From: Sphingomonas sp. IW22
Lineage (GTDB): Bacteria > Pseudomonadota > Alphaproteobacteria > Sphingomonadales > Sphingomonadaceae
NCBI RefSeq assembly: GCF_041321155.1
Contig: NZ_JBGGWB010000006.1
Span: forward strand, 1 to 64,000
Reading direction: 5' to 3'
Length of the DNA: 64,000 nucleotides
In this document: piece by piece, positions 17,936-26,992 of the stretch
How the letters are laid out: each line of letters starts with the position of its first letter
Position numbering within the stretch: position 1 is the first letter of the stretch
Translations under genes and position numbers: made by a program
Notes under the pieces: model-generated
Database searches by the model: none
Seen by the model: the letters and a program-made list of their open reading frames with translations, nothing else
What the model was told of the DNA's origin: nothing

Positions 17936-18115
17936 GCTTGTCTCGCATTCCTGTTCATTGGCCTGCCGATGATGGTGATAGTCCTACAGTCCGGCAGCGG
18001 AGGCGAGGGACTACCGGCCAGGGCCATGCCACCATTCCGGCGATGATCATAGATACGCAAGACGAGCGCTTGCTGGAGGTGTAAGTGCCCGACCATTGCA
18101 CCCATCTCGACACCG

Positions 18116-18835
18116 TCACTTACCGGGTCCACCGTCCGCCTTCACATCGATCGTGCAGCGCACTGTCTCACGCGCCCTGTTCGTCCGCTTCCGGCAGGTC
18201 TCGATCGCCTCGCGGTTAGCGATAAAGATTCGATAACCCGACTGCATGCCCGCCAAAGCCTCGGGTGAAGCTGCACGCAGCATCGCCTGCCCACCTTCCC
18301 ACATTGGCATGAAAAGTATATGTGCGGCGATCTTCTCCGGCCAGTGCCAGTTATCGGGTGTCGCCCGCAGGATTGGCCCCGCCAGCAACGTCCACAACAC
18401 GATGCCCATGATCGTCCCGGCGACCATGGACCATGCCAGCCAGCGATTCTGCTCGTCGCCCGCGCGTGCCGACACGACATAGCCCTGGAGCTGGCGCGTC
18501 ACGTCCTCCAGGCCCCTGATCACGCGCCGGTCCTCATCGCGAGCACCAGCGCTCGCTGCAACGATCCGATCAGCGACATGGCGCGGCGTGACATTGTCTT
18601 CGGCCGCCTTCGTCAGCACATCGACGCGTGCAGCCGTCGCGGCGATCGCCTTCGCCATGTGCCCAAGCGTTTCGGTATAGTCGGGTAGCTCGAGCCTGTC
18701 GTCACGCCCGGCCGCCAGTTGCCCGACGGCACCGCGCAGCAGCTCCAACTCGCGACCCAACCTTGCGAACGCCGCCGCCGCGACGTCCGGATCGTAATCT
18801 TCGTTCAACCTTGCCCCCTTCTTATCGGAAAGCAC
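18116..18835 (-). CDS. DUF6118-like membrane protein next to traA
   Basis: 239-residue protein with an N-terminal soluble, helical part (about 1-125, including long amphipathic helices), one clear transmembrane helix (MVAGTIMGIVLWTLLAGPIL) and a C-terminal domain. It resembles proteins that sit just downstream of Ti-type traA in sphingomonad plasmids. Transcribed with traA, 6 bp behind it, so probably cotranscribed. Function unknown; a role in mobilization or in the cell envelope is only inferred from position. Confidence 0.65.
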   Translation of the reverse strand: MLSDKKGARLNEDYDPDVAAAAFARLGRELELLRGAVGQLAAGRDDRLELPDYTETLGHMAKAIAATAARVDVLTKAAEDNVTPRHVADRIVAASAGARDEDRRVIRGLEDVTRQLQGYVVSARAGDEQNRWLAWSMVAGTIMGIVLWTLLAGPILRATPDNWHWPEKIAAHILFMPMWEGGQAMLRAASPEALAGMQSGYRIFIANREAIETCRKRTNRARETVRCTIDVKADGGPGK

Positions 18836-18841
18836 GAACCC

Positions 18842-21766
18842 TTACAGGCTCATGCCGCTGTCCCGCTGACGGCCCGCACCGAGCGACGCAACCAGTGCAG
18901 CCCCAATTGCCCGCCCCTTGTCGGGGTTCAGGTTCAGCTCGGACGCACGCTGGCGCAGCACCGTTTCAAACTGCGGATCGCGCCCGATCGTCCCGGCCGT
19001 CTTCACCATGTCGGCGCGCATCCGTTCAGCGCCCGCCCGGTCGCCCGAGCGCTCCAGATCCGAACGGACCTGCCCCATCTGCTTCCATGCCGCAACGAAC
19101 CGGTCCGCGCGCGCCTCCCGGTCGAGCCGCACCCGGCGTTCCTCGGCCATTGCGCGCACCGCACCCACTGTGTTTCCAGCGGCTGCCTGCGCGATCAGCG
19201 CGGGATCGCGGCGGAACGCGGCAGCGAGGTCGCTGGCAGCGTCGGGACGCGTCCGGTCGAGCGCCTCGCCGGCACGGCGCAACGCGCTCTCCTGATGCGG
19301 GAGCACCGGCAGATCCAGGGCGCGCATCCGGTCCATGTCGGCTGCGGCACGCGCATAACGTCCGACGGCCCGAGCAGCGTCCGACCTGTCGTCAATCACC
19401 GGCCCGGCCTGCGGCATCATATCCGAAACGGAGGTTTCCGGGGCCACCCTCAGCCGGAACCCGGCGAACATGCCCTTCGCCTTGTCACGGACCTGCTGCA
19501 CGATCTCGCGCGCCCGCTCGGGCCAGCGTATCTCGCGCCGCTCGGCAAAGCTGCGTGCCCGCTCCTCGTCGGATGGCGCAGCATAGTCGCCGGCCATGTC
19601 CTTGGCCCGGTCGCGCGACAGGGTACGCGCAAGCTTCGCCAGGTCGGCGAAGTCGTCGCACCCGTAATGGAGCGCCACCCCGTCACGATGTCGCGACATG
19701 CCGACATAGGCGCTGTGCCGTTCCATGCCCGGCGTGGCGAGGACGTGCGCGCGATCGACCGTCACGCCCTGCGATTTGTGGAACGTCGCCGCATAGCCGT
19801 GATCGACCGCGGCATAGTCCTTCGCTTCGAACGCCACCCGCGCACCGCTGTCGAGCCGCACCACCATGCCTTCGGGGCTGACCCGCTCGATCGTTCCCAG
19901 TGTGCCGTTCTTCACACCCATCCCGCGTTCGTTGCGCAGGAACATAATCCGGTCACCAGGGGCGAACTGCCGCTCGCCCCGCTCGGCGCCGAACGCCACG
20001 TCCTCGCCCAGGTCGCCGCTCGCCCGCAGCCGGCCACGTGCCTCCTCGTTCAGCGCGCGCACCTCGGCATTGGTATGGGTGAGGATGATGCGGGTTCGAT
20101 CGGGCTCGGCCTGCCGCTGGCGATCCCAGCCCTCCACCAGTGCGCTGCGCGCTGCCTCGCGCGTCTCGGCCGCATGCACCATGCCATGCGCCGCATAGGC
20201 GTGGATCGCCTCGGTCGTGCGACCCGTCGCAAACGCGCGCGTTGCCGCCTTCTGCCAGTCCTCGCGCTGTCGGCGCACCTCGGTGATCTCGGCAGCGCCG
20301 TGACGCTCGGCAATCGCCCGGAACGCCGCCCCGGCCTCGATCGCCTGCAACTGCTCGGGATCGCCGACCAGCACCACCTTGGCCCCGGCATCGCGGGCAT
20401 GCGACAGCACCCGCTCCATCTGGCGGGTGCCGATCATCCCCGCCTCGTCCACCACCAGCACGTCGCCCCGGGTCAGCAGCTCGCGGCCCTGCGCCCACGC
20501 ATGTTCGAGGCTGGCGATGGTGCGCGACGGGATGCCCGATCCGTCCTCCAGATTCTCGGCCGCGATCCCCGACAGCGCCGCGCCGCGCACCTGGTAGCCC
20601 TGCGCCGCCCATGCCTCACGCGCGACGCCCAGCATCGCCGACTTGCCGGTCCCGGCATAGCCGATGACCGATGCCAGCCCCTGCGCACCGGTGATATGCC
20701 CGAAGGCGTCGCGCTGCTCGCCCGACAGCACCAGTCCACGCCCTTCCGCAGCCGCCAGCGCAGCTGCAAGGCGAGACGCGGAGACGCCGTGCCCACCTTG
20801 CCGCGCCAGCATGTCGCCCGCCTGCTCAAGCCGTGCCTCGGTCGCGATCGTCTCGCGCGACGTGAACCGCTCCCGGTCGCGCCCATCCTTGCCCAGCGCC
20901 ACCAGATCGGGGCTGGCGCGCACCGCTGCCATCACCCGGTCGAACTGCTCCTTTCCGTCCGAGTGGCGGAACACGAAGATCGCCAGATCGCGCAGAGTGA
21001 AGGTGGACTGCTGGTGCGTGATGCCGTCGAGCGCGATGCGCGGATCGGCTAGGATCTTCTCGCCATTCTCGCGCGCGATCCGCCGGTGATCCTCCGCCCG
21101 CCCGGCATCCTCGCCGCGGTCGAGGCGGCGCATGCCGGCCGGACCGATCTTGTGCTGCGGTTCCAGCTCGATCCCCTGCTCGACATAGGAGCGGTGATCG
21201 ATCCGCCCCTCCAGACCGAGCAGCACCATGCGCTCGTTGACATGGGCCGCCCATGCCTCGCGCCAGGCCTTCAGCAGCTCGGTCGAATTCCAGTCGCGAA
21301 CCTTCTTGCCGAACCCGTCCGGTCCCACCTCGCGCATTGCCAGCATGATATGCGCGTGCGGTTTGGGGCTGCCGTCCTTTGCCGTGTCCCAGTGCACGTT
21401 GAGATCGGCGACCATCCCGCGATCGACAAACTGCGTCTTCACGAAATCGCGCGCGAGGCTCACACCCTGCTTTTCGCTCATCTCGCGCGGGATCGAGAAC
21501 TCGACCTCGCGGGCAAGCTGGGCGTCCTTGCGCTTCTCGCCTGCCTCGACTTCGTTCCACAACGCCGTGCGATCCAGCAGGCGCTCCGGTGCGCCTTCGG
21601 GCAGCAGCACCTCTGAGTGCACGACACCGGCCTTGTTCGAGAAGTTGTGACTGCGCCCGAGCCGCTCGTCGTACAGCTCGGATGCGGCGCGATAGGCAGC
21701 CGACGCGACGGCGCTCGAACCGTTCGCGCGGCTGATAACCTTGGCGGAGAAATGGTAGATCGCCAT
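18842..21766 (-). CDS. traA: Ti-type conjugative relaxase/helicase TraA (MobQ)
   Basis: 974-residue bifunctional relaxase that nicks oriT and unwinds the strand for transfer. The N-terminal MobA/MobL domain starts MAIYHFSAKVISR and has the metal-binding histidines in PKPHAHIMLAMRE (about residue 134). The C-terminal RecD/TraI-like helicase has Walker A GYAGTGKSAML (about 365) and Walker B VLVVDEAGMIG (about 434), then HKSQGVTVDRAHV. Start at 21766 gives the canonical TraA N-terminus. It is divergent from traC/traD with a candidate oriT between. No mating-pair genes are in the window. Confidence 0.93.
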   Translation of the reverse strand: MAIYHFSAKVISRANGSSAVASAAYRAASELYDERLGRSHNFSNKAGVVHSEVLLPEGAPERLLDRTALWNEVEAGEKRKDAQLAREVEFSIPREMSEKQGVSLARDFVKTQFVDRGMVADLNVHWDTAKDGSPKPHAHIMLAMREVGPDGFGKKVRDWNSTELLKAWREAWAAHVNERMVLLGLEGRIDHRSYVEQGIELEPQHKIGPAGMRRLDRGEDAGRAEDHRRIARENGEKILADPRIALDGITHQQSTFTLRDLAIFVFRHSDGKEQFDRVMAAVRASPDLVALGKDGRDRERFTSRETIATEARLEQAGDMLARQGGHGVSASRLAAALAAAEGRGLVLSGEQRDAFGHITGAQGLASVIGYAGTGKSAMLGVAREAWAAQGYQVRGAALSGIAAENLEDGSGIPSRTIASLEHAWAQGRELLTRGDVLVVDEAGMIGTRQMERVLSHARDAGAKVVLVGDPEQLQAIEAGAAFRAIAERHGAAEITEVRRQREDWQKAATRAFATGRTTEAIHAYAAHGMVHAAETREAARSALVEGWDRQRQAEPDRTRIILTHTNAEVRALNEEARGRLRASGDLGEDVAFGAERGERQFAPGDRIMFLRNERGMGVKNGTLGTIERVSPEGMVVRLDSGARVAFEAKDYAAVDHGYAATFHKSQGVTVDRAHVLATPGMERHSAYVGMSRHRDGVALHYGCDDFADLAKLARTLSRDRAKDMAGDYAAPSDEERARSFAERREIRWPERAREIVQQVRDKAKGMFAGFRLRVAPETSVSDMMPQAGPVIDDRSDAARAVGRYARAAADMDRMRALDLPVLPHQESALRRAGEALDRTRPDAASDLAAAFRRDPALIAQAAAGNTVGAVRAMAEERRVRLDREARADRFVAAWKQMGQVRSDLERSGDRAGAERMRADMVKTAGTIGRDPQFETVLRQRASELNLNPDKGRAIGAALVASLGAGRQRDSGMSL

Positions 21767-21795
21767 CGCGTCCATCACTCTGCCGCACTTCGCGC

Positions 21796-21851
21796 ACGTT
21801 GGCAACAACGTATAAGCGCGCACTCAAAATCCGCTTTGCAAATCCTGAGTG
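21796..21851 (+). other. Candidate oriT/nic region
   Basis: Located between divergent traA and traC, where MobQ/Ti-type origins lie. ACGTTG-GCAA-CAACGT (21796-21811) is an exact inverted repeat immediately followed by TATAAGCGCGCACTC, which resembles the TAAGTGCGCCCT nic core of IncQ and Ti origins. A second repeat CACTCA/TGAGTG spans 21821-21851. The order, inverted repeat then nic core, matches IncQ-type oriT. Nick position not demonstrated. Confidence 0.6.
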
Positions 21852-21933
21852 ACTGATGCCGCATAAGCACTGGATTGCCTGCCGCGAATGATTTGATAGG
21901 CTGCCACAGCTGAAATCGGGGAAAGGGCACCAA

Positions 21934-22263
21934 ATGCGCAAGGTTCGGGACTATGATGCGGAACTCAGGGCGCTGGAAGACAAGGCGCGGGCGCTGAAGG
22001 CGCGGCGCGTCGAACAGCTCGGCCAGCTCGTCACCGCCACCGGGGCCGATGCGCTCGACATGGAAACACTCGCCGGCGTGCTGCTCGATGCCGTCACCTC
22101 GCAGAATGCCGAAGCGAAGGAGGCGTGGCGATCGAAGGGCACCGCCTTCTTTCAACGGCGCGGGCGCAAAGGTCGCGGCGCTGCTGAAGGCAACAGCGAT
22201 ACTGGAGCGGCGCAACCGGGCAGCAATGCGGCGAGCGGAAGCGGGGCTTCAACGCTCATCTAG
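21934..22263 (+). CDS. traC: Conjugal transfer protein TraC-like
   Basis: 109-residue charged protein, starting MRKVRDYDAELRALEDKARA, a coiled-coil-like helix typical of Ti-plasmid TraC and related relaxosome accessory factors. A Gly/Ala/Ser-rich tail follows. Reads away from traA. The traD start lies inside its 3' end (38-bp overlap), implying coupled translation. Assignment rests on position, size and coiled-coil character. Confidence 0.65.
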   Translation: MRKVRDYDAELRALEDKARALKARRVEQLGQLVTATGADALDMETLAGVLLDAVTSQNAEAKEAWRSKGTAFFQRRGRKGRGAAEGNSDTGAAQPGSNAASGSGASTLI

Positions 22264-22546
22264 CAAGAAGTGGATTGTGGCTCGACGCGAGCGCACCCGC
22301 CACCTGATCGAACTTGGCGGCCTCGTCCAGAAAGCCGGCCTGGTCGACCTGACCGACGATGATCGCGCCACGATCTACGGCGCGCTGCTGGAGCTGGTCG
22401 GGCGTGCTCGCAGCGATGATGCCGGTGACATGCTCGCGCTATGGAAGCGGCGTGGCAAACGCGCGTTCGACGTGGAAGTGGAGTCGCGGGAAAGCATCAA
22501 TGACGATCATCACTGTCGATGCGATTTTGAGGGCAAATCTGTGTGA
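22226..22546 (+). CDS. traD: Conjugal transfer protein TraD-like
   Basis: 106-residue protein with the TraD-family core ARRERTRHLIELGGLVQKAG followed by LVDLTDDDRATIYGALLELV. Small basic relaxosome accessory of Ti-type transfer systems. The ATG at 22226 overlaps traC. It is followed by a 60-bp gap and then the convergent recombinase gene. Confidence 0.75.
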   Translation: MRRAEAGLQRSSSKKWIVARRERTRHLIELGGLVQKAGLVDLTDDDRATIYGALLELVGRARSDDAGDMLALWKRRGKRAFDVEVESRESINDDHHCRCDFEGKSV

Positions 22547-22607
22547 CGTTTTCCAGACGAATGCTGAGCTATCCTGATCGACCTTTGTCGATAGCCCATC
22601 ATGCCAG

Positions 22608-23666
22608 CTATAGCTTGCCCACCACCCGTGCCGCTGCATTGGATTCCACCGCCAGCGCCTGGGCATAGCGCGCGGGCTGGGCGGGCGATTTCCAGCGTAG
22701 TGCCTGCATGATACCGGCCAGATCCTGACCGCTGGCGAACAGGTCCTGCGTCAGCCCGACGCGCGTCGAATGCGCCGTCAGCCCGGCGCGCCATGCCTCG
22801 AATTCATGCCCATCGATCATGCCCAGCAGATCGGCCGCGTGGGCTGCATCCAGCATGGCCCTATATATAAGAGTTACAGACTGCGCCGTCAGGCCGGTGC
22901 CCACGGTCCAGACATCGTCCCCGGCACGGTTGCGGGTGCGGTGCAGCCGCCGGAAAACCGGTCCTTCGCGCGTGCCGCCGCACGCCGCACGCCAGGCCGC
23001 CAGTGCCGCCATGGTGCGCGCCGACAAATAAGCATAGGCACCGGCGCCTTCCTGATCGCCTTTCGACCGGGGCACGAACAGCCGCCCGCCGCCGCCTGTG
23101 CCGCGCTCGACATGCCCCCAATGCACCGCCACCACTTCCGATCGCCTCAACCCCGTGTCAAAGGCAAGACTGAGAAGGGCTCGATCGCGCTGACCCCGCG
23201 CAATTCGATCATCGGCCGCCAGCAGCATCGCCTCGACACAGACGCCAACAGGTCCGGCAGCGACCAGCGGATCGGCAACCTGTCCGCGAAAACGCAGCCC
23301 TTTGGCTTGGGATTGGCGTACGCCCAATGCCCGGCGCTGTGCCTTGAGTTCAAGGCGCACCAGTTCGGCACGGGTCGGATCGGGCTGATCGGCCAGCGCA
23401 TGCAGCCGCGCGATCGACGCCATATATCGCGCCAGCGTCGCCGCTTTCTTGCCGCCCGCCGCCTGATCGCGAAGAAACGCCGCAACGGTCGCCGGCGCGG
23501 CGGGCAGCACCGGTGAGCCAAGCGACGCGCACCATGCACCAAAGATGCGGATATCGGCGCGCAATGCCCGCCACGAATTCTCGCTCATCGCGCGCCGCGC
23601 GGCATCAATTACCGCAGCATTAATCGCAACGGCAGTATCGAGCGGAATGATCTCAGCCTGAGTCAT
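22608..23666 (-). CDS. Tyrosine recombinase/integrase
   Basis: 352-residue site-specific recombinase. N-terminal SAM-like core-binding domain (about 35-120) is followed by a catalytic domain with Arg in DTGLRRSEVVAVHWG (about 172), HSTRVGLTQDLFASG (His-x-x-Arg, about 294) and the nucleophile Tyr in ARYAQAL (about 332). It resembles plasmid-borne integrase-like recombinases that resolve multimers or integrate cassettes. Palindromes directly upstream at 23709-23733 could be its binding site. Start at 23666 gives MTQAEIIPLD; a slightly longer frame exists. Confidence 0.85.
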   Translation of the reverse strand: MTQAEIIPLDTAVAINAAVIDAARRAMSENSWRALRADIRIFGAWCASLGSPVLPAAPATVAAFLRDQAAGGKKAATLARYMASIARLHALADQPDPTRAELVRLELKAQRRALGVRQSQAKGLRFRGQVADPLVAAGPVGVCVEAMLLAADDRIARGQRDRALLSLAFDTGLRRSEVVAVHWGHVERGTGGGGRLFVPRSKGDQEGAGAYAYLSARTMAALAAWRAACGGTREGPVFRRLHRTRNRAGDDVWTVGTGLTAQSVTLIYRAMLDAAHAADLLGMIDGHEFEAWRAGLTAHSTRVGLTQDLFASGQDLAGIMQALRWKSPAQPARYAQALAVESNAAARVVGKL

Positions 23667-23708
23667 GGATGCATGGTTGGACCGAGACCGCCTCACAATG
23701 CAAGTGCA

Positions 23709-23733
23709 CTATCGATAGCGAACATTATCGCTA
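23709..23733. repeat. Overlapping palindromes upstream of the recombinase
   Basis: CTATCGATAG (23709-23718) is an exact 10-bp palindrome. It overlaps TAGCGA-ACATTA-TCGCTA (23716-23733), an exact 6-bp inverted repeat with a 6-bp spacer, the size of a tyrosine-recombinase crossover. The octamer TCGATAGC recurs downstream of the gene near 22588. Candidate core site or operator. Confidence 0.45.
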
Positions 23734-24150
23734 GTTCGGATGTCTATAAGTTGGAGAATGTTTCCGCGATCATACGACCTGCTGCGCGATGGCTGGAAAC
23801 ATATCCGAATGTGCTCACCATCGCCCGGCGATCCGACGGCGCGCCTTTTCGCTTCGCAGCCAAGTCTGGCGGATGCGGCCTAGATCGGAATGATCTTGGG
23901 CAAATACACGTGTCGTGATGAGCAGATGAACTTGTGGCAGGATCGCCGAACGGTTATCGTGGCGATGGCGCGTCCATCGGGGGCAATGCGCGCTAAGAGG
24001 CAAGCAAGCGCCCATGCATCTTCGCCAGCCCGGTGACTGTTGTTAATGAAATGCCCTGCAGACATCACCAAATGGCCGAGCGCCCGCCCCTCCAATCCGA
24101 AAAGATCCCAATCAAGGTCGCTCAATGTGCAAGCCCAAGGTAGCTTCAGG

Positions 24151-24942
24151 CTAGGCCCTGTTGACATAGTGCGTCAGCCACAGCTTGGCGGAGGCGAGGC
24201 ATAGAAAGCCGAGGAAGGACGTTGCGGTTTTGTCGTAGCGGGTGGCGATCCGGCGGGATTGTTTGAGCCGGTTGAACAAGCGCTCGACCTGATTGCGGTC
24301 ACGATAGCGCCGGAAGTCGCAAGCCGCTGGCTCGCGACGGTTCGCCTTGGGCGGGATGATCGGCAGGATACCGCGCCACAGCAGCTCTTCGCGGACGGCG
24401 TCGCCATCATAGCCCTTGTCGACGAGCAAGGCGTCAGGCTTGAGTACGGGCATGTCGAGCAGGGCTGGCGCGGCGCGATAATCCGATACCTCGCCCCCGG
24501 TCAGGACGAAGCCAAGAGGGCGTCCCTGACCATCACAGCGGGCGTGGATCTTGCTCGTAAAGCCGCCGCGGCTTCGACCAAAGCCTTCCTTGCAGGTCCC
24601 CCTTTAGCGCCCGCTGCCTGAGAATGGCCGCGGACGATCGTGCTGTCGATCATGTGCTGCCAATCGTCAGTCAGCCCGAGATCGACCAGCGTCGTCAGCA
24701 TCGCGTCCCACACCCTGCTCGGCCCAGCGCCGGAACCGGACGTAGACCGAGTTCCACTTGCCATAGCGCTCGTGCATGTCGCGCCAAGGGCAGCCCACTC
24801 GCAGCACGTGCAGCATCCCGCTCAGAAATCGCCGGTTGTCATGTGACGGCCGAGCCTTTCGCCCACGCTCTGGCGGAAGCAGCGCCCCGATGACCGCCCA
24901 TTCCTCGTCCGACACGTCACCTCGACCCAAAACCGCCTCCAA
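24151..24942 (-). pseudogene. IS5-family transposase with two frame changes
   Basis: Starts MEAVLGRGDVSDEEWAVIGA. Near 24715 two bases are missing relative to the expected EQGVWDAML, a disabling shift. At CTAAAGGGGGACC near 24600 a -1 step is needed to pass from HMIDSTIVRGHSQAA to KEGFGRSRGGF; this kind of A/G tract is a likely programmed frameshift site. The end LVDKGYDGDAVREELLW and LWLTHYVNRA is intact. Probably inactive because of the first lesion only. Confidence 0.8.
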
Positions 24943-24999
24943 AAGGCAGCCTTGAATCAGAGATCACGCCAACTGGGAATCCACTATGTCAACAGGGCC
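24154..24999 (-). mobile_element. IS5-family element, 846 bp, inside an exonuclease gene
   Basis: Perfect 18-bp terminal inverted repeats GGCCCTGTTGACATAGTG at both ends, with TA duplicated at 24152-24153 and 25000-25001 in a CTAG-type target. Carries only a transposase on the minus strand. It is unrelated in sequence to the copies at 5025 and 11978, but a fragment of its kind is at 4399-4660. Sharp ends and in-frame host-gene repair show a recent insertion. Confidence 0.93.
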
Positions 25000-25568
25000 T
25001 AGGAAAGCGGGTGCACATGAATGCGCGGTCGAATGTGGCGTTGTGGCTGACAATTACATCCACGCTGAGCAAATTATGGATCAGACGGTCATAGAAACGC
25101 TGTTCAACAAGCATTTGCGCCTCGATCCCTATCAATGCCTCAACCTCAGATGGCAAGGACACACCCGGCGCCTCCAATTGCTCCGTGACCGGCTGCAATT
25201 GGATCACGTTTCCCACTTCGTCCAGTTCCAAGTGCACAATGGCCAGTTCGATCATGCGGGCACGCTTTGAGTCCAGCCCCGTGGTTTCGACATCAATTAC
25301 TGCCAGCCTGACCATCGGCCCTTTCGCCGGCGTTGGCGACAGCCACAATTCATCCGGCCGTGGTAGCCGGCGGAGAACCTTGAAATTACAATGCTTGTCC
25401 AGTTGCCTCGCCAACCTTTCCAAATCTCTGCTCCTGGCATATTCATAATAGTCCATCTGACGCTTCCTTGTGCTGACAAATCATCGAGGAATGCGGCGCG
25501 CTGGCGTGACGGTCGACATTGAACGACACACGGTTTCGCAAATCGCGCCAATCGACTAACGGGCGAAT

Positions 25569-26936
25569 ATGGCTCACGCGCGCTCGGCCCGACGGTCCCG
25601 TTTCCGCCCCGATCTTCCCCTTATCCTCACGATCGCGTTGATCGTGCTGCTCTGGGTTGCGGGGGGCGCATCCCGTGCCGACACCATGGGTCAGGTCGTC
25701 GTGCGGGCAGGTTGCTGGGCAATCCTGATCGCCGCGATCCTTGCCGGGCCGCGACCCATATTTGCAGGGGCGCGGCCGGTCCTGTTCCTGCTGATCGCCA
25801 CCATCGCCCTGCCGCTGATCCAGCTCATCCCCCTGCCCCCTGCCTGGTGGCAATCGCTGCCCGGTCGCGACATTCTGCTGATTCCAGGGGAGCCGGTGCC
25901 GTGGCGGCCATGGACGATGACGCCGGGCGCGACGCGGAACGCGCTGGCATCGCTTATCGTGCCGGCGGCGACGCTGCTGGTGCTGGCCCAGGGGAATGAA
26001 CGGGTGCGTGCATGGCTGCCGACCATCTTGTTGGCGATGATCGCCTCCGCGGTACTGCTGGGGTTGCTTCAGTTCACGGGCGCGCGGTTCAACAACCCGT
26101 TCCTGAACGATACGCCGGGGCAGGTCAGCGGCATCTTTGCCAACCGCAACCATTTCGCGCTGCTGATCGCCATTGGCTGCCTGATTGCGCCGGTCTGGGC
26201 GTTCATGGACCGCGACGCGCTGCGCTGGCGCGGGCCGCTGGCCGTCGGGCTGGTGCTGCTGTTCGTGCTGACGATCTTGGCGACGGGTTCGCGCGCGGGC
26301 ATGTTGCTGGGCGGCTTGGCACTGATGCTAGCGCTGATGCTGGTCGGGCGCCGCCTGCGCCGCCGGTTAAGCCATGCGCCCCGCTGGGTGTTTCCGGCGC
26401 TGATCGTGGCGGGCGTCGTCGTGATCGGGGGCTTTATCGGCTTGAGCTTTGCCGCCGACCGCGCCGATGCGATCAACCGCCTGATCGCGCTTGAAACGGG
26501 TGAGGACATGCGCTCACGCGCATTGCCCACGGTGCTGGCGATGATCGCCACCTATATGCCGTTCGGGTCGGGTTTCGGCGGGTTCGATCCCGTGTTCCGC
26601 ATTCATGAGCCGCTAGAGTTGCTCAAGCTGACCTACTTCAATCAGGCGCATAACGATTATCTGGGCATCGCGCTGGATGGGGGCATTGCCGCGATCGCCC
26701 TGCTGGCGGCCGCCACGTTGTGGTGGTTGATCACCACCATTCGCGTCTGGCGAGCCAAGGCCGATGAGAGCGTCATACTGGGCCGGCTCGGGTCGGCCGC
26801 GATCCTTCTCATCCTGATTGCCAGCATAACCGATTACCCGGCACGCACTCCGACCATCATGGCCATTGTCGTCATCGCGGCATTTTGGCTGGCACGGGCA
26901 AATGGCAACCAGTCGCAGGCTGCTTTACCCGCATGA
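25569..26936 (+). CDS. O-antigen ligase/polymerase-like membrane protein
   Basis: 455-residue protein with about 11 transmembrane segments and a periplasmic loop, of the Wzy/WaaL O-antigen ligase superfamily. The conserved region GQVSGIFANRNHFALLIAIG and the later FNQAHNDYLGIALDGGIAAI (His-Asn-Asp in the long loop) are typical. It is first in the exopolysaccharide cluster and its stop overlaps an ATG in the frame of the export protein. In sphingan-type clusters the equivalent gene is thought to be the polymerase. A second candidate polymerase is at 35946. Confidence 0.8.
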   Translation: MAHARSARRSRFRPDLPLILTIALIVLLWVAGGASRADTMGQVVVRAGCWAILIAAILAGPRPIFAGARPVLFLLIATIALPLIQLIPLPPAWWQSLPGRDILLIPGEPVPWRPWTMTPGATRNALASLIVPAATLLVLAQGNERVRAWLPTILLAMIASAVLLGLLQFTGARFNNPFLNDTPGQVSGIFANRNHFALLIAIGCLIAPVWAFMDRDALRWRGPLAVGLVLLFVLTILATGSRAGMLLGGLALMLALMLVGRRLRRRLSHAPRWVFPALIVAGVVVIGGFIGLSFAADRADAINRLIALETGEDMRSRALPTVLAMIATYMPFGSGFGGFDPVFRIHEPLELLKLTYFNQAHNDYLGIALDGGIAAIALLAAATLWWLITTIRVWRAKADESVILGRLGSAAILLILIASITDYPARTPTIMAIVVIAAFWLARANGNQSQAALPA

Positions 26937-26992
26937 GGCCTAGACCTATAGACCGCCGAGGTTTTCATATTTTCCCCGGAATTCTCCCGCGC

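Larger units (their letters stand above)
23880..25456 (-). pseudogene. DEDDh 3'-5' exonuclease split by an IS
   Basis: The N-terminal part (25000-25456) includes LAVIDVETTGLDSKRARMIE (Exo I) and IVSHNATFDRAFMCTRFP (Exo II). The C-terminal part (23880-24151) includes SHRAGEDAWALACLLARI, the HxAxxD Exo III motif. Removing the IS with one TA copy joins 457 and 272 bases into an uninterrupted 242-codon frame reading TRFP-SLKLPW at the joint. The family is related to DNA polymerase III epsilon (DnaQ). The gene was therefore intact until insertion. The split pieces lack a complete active site. Confidence 0.9.

Noticed and set aside
18719..21052. 777-codon open frame on the plus strand opposite traA
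   Set aside because: The minus strand carries the unambiguous TraA relaxase/helicase. The antisense frame is compositional and has no recognisable feature.
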